This document shows positions 1 through 4,465 of a stretch of 6,593 nucleotides of DNA, piece after piece. The notes beneath the pieces were generated by a model. It was not told the DNA's origin. It was given only the letters and a program-made list of their open reading frames with translations, and did not search any database. The first letter of the stretch is position 1. Each line of letters begins with the position of its first letter. The position numbers and the translations under genes were made by a program. The DNA comes from Campylobacterota bacterium. GTDB taxonomy: Bacteria > Campylobacterota > Campylobacteria > Campylobacterales > Sulfurovaceae. Location of the stretch: positions 1 through 6,593 of the forward strand of contig DSAK01000076.1 of assembly GCA_011372825.1 (NCBI GenBank), read 5' to 3'.

Positions 1-13
1 GAGATATAACTAC

Positions 14-1354
14 CTATTTACCAAGACAAAATTCTCCAAACATTTTATCAAGCATATCTTCGTTATCATATGGTTTTGAGATAGAAGATAACGATTTTAT
101 CGCATCATTGAGATGAAATGCAAATAACTCAAGCTCCCCTTGTTCAAGTGGTATTTTCGCCTCTTTGGTAGCCAACAATGTTTGTTTGACTGCTTCAATT
201 TGCCTTGAAGATACAAGCATCAACTCTTCAGGAGAAGATATCTCATCAAGGATTGTTTGGAGTTTTTTTGTCAATATAGAACAATCTCCCCTTAGACTCA
301 TCTCTAATATACCTTTATCAAGGTAAGGGTGCTGTAATCTCCTTGGTAAATCTACTTTATTGAGTACTTTTAGGATGCTTTTGTTAGAATCGATATCTTG
401 AAGCTTAGAGAGTATATGGGTATCTTCTGCATCCCATGGCCTACTTCCATCAAAAACTGCTATCACGATATCAGCATCATCCAATGAAGCCACAGACCGC
501 TCTACACCTATGCGCTCTATCTCATCATTTGCTTCCCTAATACCTGCTGTATCAATCAGTCTGATTATGTGTGTTCCGATGCGTACTTGCTCTTCGATGG
601 TATCTCTAGTTGTCCCTGCTATGTCGCTTACAATCGCCCTATCATAATCAAGCAAAGCATTTAGCAAAGAGCTTTTTCCAACATTAGGCTTACCAACAAT
701 AGCAACTCGAAATCCATCTATAAGCCCTTTTCTCCTATGACTACTCTCAAGCAATTGAGTCAATTTAGCCTCTAGTGAATCTATCTTATCAAACATCAAT
801 TCGATGATATCAGTAGGTAAATCCTCTTCGCCATAATCTATCATCACTTCAGCATGCGCCAAAGCCAACAATAACATATCCCTACTCTCTTCGACAAAAG
901 TAAGAAGTGAACCTTGGAGTTGTCGTGCCAATATTTTGGCTGCATCTACACTTTTTGCCTCAATGAGCTTAGCTATAGCTTCTGCCTGAGTGAGGTCTAT
1001 CTTCCCATTTAGAAATGCTCTTTTTGAGTATTCACCAGCAGTTGCCAATCTAGCACCATACAAGCAAGCTAAATCTACGATTTGGTTTGCCACTACCAAT
1101 CCACCATGACATTGAAACTCTACTACATCTTCACCAGTAAAACTGTGAGGGGCCTTAAAATATATCAAAATAGCCTCATCGATGATATTTACTTCTGAAT
1201 CATAAAGTAGTGTTAGGTGGACATATCTGGGTTTAATCTCTGATTTTTTAGATATTTTTTTTGCTATTTGGAGTGCGTTTGTTCCACTGAGTCTTACTAT
1301 AGCTATAGAGCCTACTCCATAAGCAGTAGCAATAGCAACTATAGTTTTACACAT
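14..1354 (-). CDS. mnmE: tRNA uridine-5-carboxymethylaminomethyl(34) synthesis GTPase MnmE
   Basis: MnmE works in the cytoplasm with MnmG (GidA). Using GTP hydrolysis, tetrahydrofolate and FAD, the pair adds the aminomethyl or carboxymethylaminomethyl group at C5 of the wobble uridine of certain tRNAs. The 446-residue product has the family's usual length. An N-terminal folate-binding domain (about 1-118, opening TIVAIAT) is followed by a helical region interrupted by a TrmE-type G domain at about 215-375. Visible G motifs are the P loop GKPNVGKS (221-228), GTTRD (247-251), DTAG (268-271) and NKVD (332-335). The protein ends in FCLGK, matching the family's C-terminal C-[IL]-G-K signature, with the catalytic-type cysteine at 443. 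The ATG overlaps the jag stop as TGATG, with no clear Shine-Dalgarno sequence, so translation is probably coupled to jag. It is the last gene of the cluster inside the window. Identification is secure. Confidence 0.98.
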   Translation of the reverse strand: MCKTIVAIATAYGVGSIAIVRLSGTNALQIAKKISKKSEIKPRYVHLTLLYDSEVNIIDEAILIYFKAPHSFTGEDVVEFQCHGGLVVANQIVDLACLYGARLATAGEYSKRAFLNGKIDLTQAEAIAKLIEAKSVDAAKILARQLQGSLLTFVEESRDMLLLALAHAEVMIDYGEEDLPTDIIELMFDKIDSLEAKLTQLLESSHRRKGLIDGFRVAIVGKPNVGKSSLLNALLDYDRAIVSDIAGTTRDTIEEQVRIGTHIIRLIDTAGIREANDEIERIGVERSVASLDDADIVIAVFDGSRPWDAEDTHILSKLQDIDSNKSILKVLNKVDLPRRLQHPYLDKGILEMSLRGDCSILTKKLQTILDEISSPEELMLVSSRQIEAVKQTLLATKEAKIPLEQGELELFAFHLNDAIKSLSSISKPYDNEDMLDKMFGEFCLGK

Positions 1355-2160
1355 CAGTTTTTTGGCAAAAATTCATTGACAATAACAAAGCGCTCACCTT
1401 CTCTGTTTGTTTTGATTGCAACATATTTATCTGGAAACTCTTCTCTAAGTTGCTCAAGTGCAATTTGTGCCAAAATCCCATTAAAAGGTCTTGTTTTTGC
1501 TTTCCCATCCCTATAGACAGCCTCAACTGTAGGGCGGAGTGTATGTCGAATCATCTCTTGTTGTGATGTTAGAAAACGGGCAATTTCAAGCTTGACATAT
1601 AAGTCATACTTGCTAAAAAGCCAATTAAATATCATATAAGACAATGCATTATATCTGTACCCCTCTTTGCCTATGAGCAAAGCGGCATCTTCTCCATCTA
1701 TGAAAATTAAAGCTGTTTTATCAACAACATCAACCTCGATAACATCTATCAAAAAACAACTATGAGAAAAAAGTTCTTTGAGTTGATTTTCGATAAGTAG
1801 TGAAAGTTCTTTATCTAGAACACCACTTTGTTGCTTTTCATTCGTATCATGAGCCAATTGGGATAGAGAAGATGTATTATAAAAATTATCATCTACTGAC
1901 TCGTCACATCTTGAATCTTCGTACCCTGGAGTTGATTCATCAACTGTTGCTTTTGTAGCTGAGTTGGTATTTGCATCTTGATTATTTTCAATTTCAGGAT
2001 TATATACTGCGACGATTATAGCGCTTCTTTTTCCGATACCAAACAACCCTCGCCTTGGATATTGTATCACCTCTGACTGCAAAGCTAACAAAGAGCAATT
2101 AAACTCTTTGGCAGCTTTTTCATACGCCTCTTGAAGCGTTTGTGCTTCAAACTTTTTCAT
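1354..2160 (-). CDS. jag: Jag/KhpB (SpoIIIJ-associated) KH-domain RNA-binding protein with degenerate R3H domain
   Basis: Jag (also KhpB or EloR) is a cytoplasmic RNA-binding protein commonly encoded next to yidC. In Gram-positive bacteria it acts in cell elongation and post-transcriptional control; its role in this lineage is not shown by the sequence. The 268 residues form a Jag_N domain (about 1-51, containing RRGLFGIGKR at 36-45), an acidic Ser/Asn/Asp-rich linker (about 52-115), a KH domain (about 118-195) with its GxxG loop as GKEG (164-167), and a C-terminal R3H-like domain (about 205-265). In the R3H part the family's R-x-x-x-H residues are not visible; my alignment puts Ala231 and Leu235 there. 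The ATG overlaps the yidC stop as TGATG and has a strong AGGAG five bases upstream (2166-2170). The stop overlaps the mnmE start. Family assignment is firm; function is inferred. Confidence 0.93.
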   Translation of the reverse strand: MKKFEAQTLQEAYEKAAKEFNCSLLALQSEVIQYPRRGLFGIGKRSAIIVAVYNPEIENNQDANTNSATKATVDESTPGYEDSRCDESVDDNFYNTSSLSQLAHDTNEKQQSGVLDKELSLLIENQLKELFSHSCFLIDVIEVDVVDKTALIFIDGEDAALLIGKEGYRYNALSYMIFNWLFSKYDLYVKLEIARFLTSQQEMIRHTLRPTVEAVYRDGKAKTRPFNGILAQIALEQLREEFPDKYVAIKTNREGERFVIVNEFLPKN

Positions 2161-3755
2161 CAGTACTCCTTAGGCTTATGGTGAGCAGCAATCTCTTGTT
2201 GTTTTTGTTTCTCATAAGCATAGTTTATATAGTACTGTTGTGCGATTGAAAGTAGATTGTTTGTAAACCAGTAAAGTACAAGACCTGAAGGGAAAGTAAA
2301 CATAAATAGTGTCACTATCACTGGAAAAAACTTAAATATTTTCTCTTGAAGTGGATCTGTAAAGTTTGATGGTGTAATTTTTTGCTGCAAGTACATAGAA
2401 ACACCCATAAGTATTGGCAAGATAAAGTATGGATCCATCCTTGAGAGGTCATTTATCCAAAAAATCCATGGCGCACCTTGCAACTCATCGGCATTGAGCA
2501 AGACTCGATATAGGGCAAAAAATACTGGGATTTGCAACAAAAGTGGCAAACAACCACCCATAGGGTTTGCTCCATGCTTCTGATACATCTCCATCATCTT
2601 CATATTCATTTTTGCTTTATCATCGCCATATTTCTCTTTGAGTTCTTTGAGTTTTGGAGCCAAATCTTTGAGTTTTTGCATCGACATCATCCCTTTGAAA
2701 GACAATGGAAATAAAACAATTTTGACCAATATAGTAAACAATACTATTGCCCAACCCCAATTGCCAACATATCCATGAATCCACATGATTACTTTGAAAA
2801 ATGGCTCTGCTAAAAATGTAAACCAACCATACTCAATAGCTTGAGTAAGATCAGGATAGATTGCAGCTAGTGTGCGATAATCTTTTGGTCCTAGATAGGC
2901 ACCAAAACTCAAATCCCCATCTCCTCTTATAAACGCCAATGGGTTACCATCTCCATCTTTGAGTATAGAGACATTAAGCCCATTGGAAAAATCAAAAAAT
3001 AATGAACTGTAGTAACGATCAAACGCAGACACCATAGGTGCATTCGCAAACACCTCTTCACCTTTTGCATCGCCATCTTCTATAGTTGCTATACTCCCTT
3101 TTGCCTCTTTGATAAGTGCCCCACGAACAACCCAATAGATAGATTTATCCCCTACGGGTCTTGAACCTGTTGTGACAAAATATGGAGTTGGTTTAGAGGT
3201 AAAAACTCTCACATCATAATGACCATTTGGATGAAATGTCAACTCTTTTGTTACAATCAAATCACTCAATCTTTGAGTAAGAGTTACTTTTTTTGCTTCG
3301 CCATCAAGCCTCAACTCACCAGTTTTTTCAAACTCATAAGGTTTTTTAAAAGCCTCATCGTTTATGACTGAATCTTGAAATCGAATCTCCAATGGCTTTA
3401 CACCACTGCTGCTTAGAAGAGATAACGGCTTGCCATCTTGTTCTCTATATTTTTGCTCCAAAAGCTCTGCTTGAAAGATGCGTCCAAGCGAATCAATAGA
3501 CCAAATAAAATTATCAGACACTACACGCAAAACAATATCATCATTCTGTCTTATCGGTGGTGCTTTAGTCTCCTCTATAGAAGAGGTAGTGGGAAGATTC
3601 GCTCTTGGTGCTTCTGGAGATGTTTGGGTTGATTCAGCAGTTGAAATACTATTTTCAACTGAAGAAGTTGGAATCAAAAAACTATACCCTACAAATACCA
3701 AAAAAGAGAGAACCAATGCCAATAAAAGTCGTTTATGAAGATCTTGTTGTTCCAA
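2160..3755 (-). CDS. yidC: Membrane protein insertase YidC (Oxa1 family)
   Basis: YidC inserts and folds inner-membrane proteins, alone or with SecYEG. The 531 residues fit the long Gram-negative form: TM1 at about 9-27, a Ser/Thr/Pro-rich linker (about 30-70), a large periplasmic P1 domain (about 72-310), then the conserved five-helix core (about 315-510). The core shows NWGWAIVLFTILVK (332-345), the cytoplasmic coiled hairpin with MQKLKDLAPKLKELKEKYG (359-377), GANPMGGCLPLLLQIPVFFALYR (395-417, given by its landmarks GANPMGG and PLLLQIPVFFALYR), and the C-terminal TM5 PSGLVLYWFTNN (489-500). The tail is short and basic. The position of the groove arginine of the family is a lysine here (Lys345). 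Translation starts at TTG, eight bases after AAGGG; no in-frame ATG fits, and the first helix begins only about 10 residues in. It lies 30 bases after rnpA, with no yidD between. Confidence 0.97.
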   Translation of the reverse strand: MEQQDLHKRLLLALVLSFLVFVGYSFLIPTSSVENSISTAESTQTSPEAPRANLPTTSSIEETKAPPIRQNDDIVLRVVSDNFIWSIDSLGRIFQAELLEQKYREQDGKPLSLLSSSGVKPLEIRFQDSVINDEAFKKPYEFEKTGELRLDGEAKKVTLTQRLSDLIVTKELTFHPNGHYDVRVFTSKPTPYFVTTGSRPVGDKSIYWVVRGALIKEAKGSIATIEDGDAKGEEVFANAPMVSAFDRYYSSLFFDFSNGLNVSILKDGDGNPLAFIRGDGDLSFGAYLGPKDYRTLAAIYPDLTQAIEYGWFTFLAEPFFKVIMWIHGYVGNWGWAIVLFTILVKIVLFPLSFKGMMSMQKLKDLAPKLKELKEKYGDDKAKMNMKMMEMYQKHGANPMGGCLPLLLQIPVFFALYRVLLNADELQGAPWIFWINDLSRMDPYFILPILMGVSMYLQQKITPSNFTDPLQEKIFKFFPVIVTLFMFTFPSGLVLYWFTNNLLSIAQQYYINYAYEKQKQQEIAAHHKPKEY

Positions 3756-3763
3756 AATATCTG

Positions 3764-3768
3764 CCCTT
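3764..3768 (-). promoter_or_regulatory. Ribosome binding site deciding the yidC TTG start
   Basis: AAGGG on the minus strand lies eight bases upstream of the TTG at 3755-3753. It supports TTG as the initiation codon. The next in-frame triplet upstream, ATT at 3758-3756, would be only five bases from it and is a much rarer start. Confidence 0.6.
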
Positions 3769-3785
3769 CTTAAAAAATACCTAAA

Positions 3786-4136
3786 TTAACGCAATCTACC
3801 TCTTAAAAGAGAACTGCGTTTGAGTGTCGTCAAAAAAATCTCTTTGGCGTTAGCAAATGTTGACTCTAAAAGAGGTTGTTTAGCTACTAAAATATAACTC
3901 CCCTCTTTGAGATTATCACAATAAACCAAAAAAAGTGCTCTTAAGAGGCGTTTGGCTCTGTTGCGTTTGACTGCATTGCCTATCTTTTTACTAGCAACAA
4001 ACCCTATATTGTAACCTTGTGTTTCTTTATAAAAAAGGACAAACAAAGGTGTGTGCCATGTTTTGTTCGCTTGTTTATAGATAGTATCAAATTGATTCGA
4101 TTTTGCAATACGAACAAAATGTTTTATACTGCTAAT
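3786..4136 (-). CDS. rnpA: Ribonuclease P protein component, probable non-canonical (ATT or ATA) start
   Basis: RnpA is the small basic subunit of RNase P. It binds the catalytic RNA and helps it recognise the 5' leader of precursor tRNAs. The family core is clear: GFVASKKIGNAVKRNRAKRL holds the RNR motif (KRNRAKRLLR, residues 57-66 when counted from 4136), and the preceding segment QFDTIYKQANKTWHTPLFVL matches the N-terminal strand and helix that line the leader-binding cleft. This frame is open back to a TAA at 4151-4149, but no ATG, GTG or TTG precedes the conserved N terminus. The first ordinary start, TTG at 4046, would remove about 30 conserved residues. ATT at 4136 sits six bases after GGGGAG and gives 116 residues, overlapping rpmH by 13 bases. 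ATA at 4127 overlaps the rpmH stop as ATAA and would start IKHF, like the MKNF I recall for Campylobacter jejuni. Identity is secure; the start is not. Confidence 0.9.
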   Translation of the reverse strand: MSSIKHFVRIAKSNQFDTIYKQANKTWHTPLFVLFYKETQGYNIGFVASKKIGNAVKRNRAKRLLRALFLVYCDNLKEGSYILVAKQPLLESTFANAKEIFLTTLKRSSLLRGRLR

Positions 4137-4258
4137 CTTTTTCTCCCCTTAGCGCGTCTAGCTGCAATCACTTTGCGTCCATTTTTTGTTTTCATTCTTG
4201 CTCTAAATCCGTGTGTTCTTTTACGCGGTGTGTTATGTGGTTGATAGGTTCGTTTCAT
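4124..4258 (-). CDS. rpmH: 50S ribosomal protein L34
   Basis: This 44-residue, very basic protein is L34 of the large ribosomal subunit. It opens MKRTYQPHNTPRKRTHGFRA, the near-universal L34 N terminus. It continues through RMKTKNGRKVIAARRAKGRK and ends RLAV. Length and sequence match the family along the whole protein. The ATG at 4258 is preceded at eight bases by AAGGGA (4267-4272). It is the first gene of the minus-strand operon, and its TAA overlaps the beginning of the rnpA reading frame. Pairing with rnpA is the usual bacterial arrangement. Confidence 0.98.
   Translation of the reverse strand: MKRTYQPHNTPRKRTHGFRARMKTKNGRKVIAARRAKGRKRLAV
4143..4149 (-). promoter_or_regulatory. Internal Shine-Dalgarno-like AGGGGAG for rnpA within rpmH
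   Basis: AGGGGAG lies inside the 3' end of rpmH, where it encodes part of the Ala-Lys-Gly-Arg stretch. It is six bases upstream of the ATT at 4136-4134 and fifteen bases upstream of the ATA at 4127-4125. The spacing favours ATT if initiation depends on this site. The basic coding constraint of L34 could also produce such a purine run by chance. Confidence 0.45.
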
Positions 4259-4266
4259 CGAAAATA

Positions 4267-4272
4267 TCCCTT
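4267..4272 (-). promoter_or_regulatory. Ribosome binding site of rpmH
   Basis: AAGGGA on the minus strand lies eight bases before the rpmH ATG, a standard position for efficient initiation of a ribosomal protein gene. Confidence 0.6.
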
Positions 4273-4317
4273 CGTTTTCTTAAATGTAAATTTGCCAAAA
4301 AGGCTTTTAGAAACGGG

Positions 4318-4323
4318 ATTATA
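4318..4323 (-). promoter_or_regulatory. Likely -10 box of the rpmH-rnpA-yidC-jag-mnmE operon
   Basis: Reading the minus strand, TTTGGTGTATAATCCCG contains a perfect TATAAT preceded by GTG. This fits the G-n-TATAAT type of -10 described for housekeeping promoters of Campylobacter and Helicobacter, in which a -35 hexamer is poorly conserved. I see no good TTGACA at 16-18 bases. Transcription would begin near 4311 and leave a leader of roughly 50 bases before rpmH. A second minus-strand TATAAT at 4360-4355 is an alternative with a leader of about 90 bases. Confidence 0.55.
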
Positions 4324-4350
4324 CACCAAAGCGACTTTAGAAAGTTTTAA

Positions 4351-4369
4351 AATTATTATAATCATCCTC
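4351..4369. promoter_or_regulatory. Possible Fur-family operator overlapping the receptor promoter
   Basis: AATTATTATAATCATCCTC agrees with the classical Fur consensus GATAATGATAATCATTATC at 14 of 19 positions, counted by eye. The central AATCAT core is complete. The site lies over the candidate TATAAT of the receptor gene, where a bound repressor would block transcription. Metal-dependent repression is typical of TonB-dependent receptor genes. The match is moderate and the local AT content is high, so this is a hypothesis only. It could serve another Fur-family regulator such as Zur. Confidence 0.3.
4357..4362 (+). promoter_or_regulatory. Candidate -10 box of the TonB-dependent receptor gene
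   Basis: A perfect TATAAT on the plus strand overlaps a TATAAT on the minus strand (4360-4355), together reading ATTATAAT. No convincing -35 is seen. Initiation would fall near 4368 and leave a leader of about 98 bases before the receptor ATG. A weaker alternative nearer the gene is TAGTAT at 4423-4428. In such AT-rich DNA chance matches are common, so confidence is limited. Confidence 0.35.
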
Positions 4370-4400
4370 GCTAAAGTAGCTACCAATAGCCATTTTTTTC

Positions 4401-4453
4401 TTTATTTAAAGTAAACTAAAGATAGTATTGCGACTTAGTTGCATTTAAATAAA
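4401..4453. repeat. Perfect 10-base A/T inverted repeat flanking the receptor leader
   Basis: TTTATTTAAA at 4401-4410 is the exact reverse complement of TTTAAATAAA at 4444-4453, separated by 33 bases. The right arm ends directly beside the AAGGA ribosome binding site. In RNA the arms could form an A-U stem next to that site, but such a stem with a long loop would be weak. As DNA it could be a paired protein-binding site. It may also be chance in AT-rich sequence. Confidence 0.3.
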
Positions 4454-4458
4454 AAGGA
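4454..4458 (+). promoter_or_regulatory. Ribosome binding site of the TonB-dependent receptor
   Basis: AAGGA ends seven bases before the ATG at 4466. This fixes that ATG as the start in preference to the in-frame TTG at 4439, which would add nine charged residues in front of an otherwise normal signal peptide. Confidence 0.6.
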
Positions 4459-4465
4459 TGACTTC

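Noticed and set aside
1268..1516. 82-codon plus-strand frame across the jag-mnmE junction
   Set aside because: Antisense to two firmly identified genes, Ser/Tyr-rich composition typical of a complementary-strand shadow, and no known motif.
3786..4046. An 86-codon rnpA beginning at the TTG at 4046
   Set aside because: It would discard the conserved QFDTIYKQANKTWHTP segment that every RnpA has in some form, so this start is probably an artefact of requiring a standard start codon.
4291..4306. Possible small hairpin GCC-TTTTT-GGC in the rpmH leader
   Set aside because: Only three G-C pairs form and the flanks do not extend the stem, so a terminator or attenuator is not supported.
4376..4383. 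Palindrome GTAGCTAC in the intergenic region
   Set aside because: Eight bases is too short to interpret alone, with no second copy or poly-T tract to make it an operator or terminator.
4017..4414. Two overlapping plus-strand open frames across rnpA, rpmH and the intergenic region
   Set aside because: They are antisense to rnpA and rpmH, low in complexity and without family features; the minus-strand genes explain this DNA.
4439..4465. Nine-codon N-terminal extension of the receptor from TTG at 4439
   Set aside because: It would place several charged residues before the signal peptide and lies across the AAGGA site that serves the ATG at 4466.
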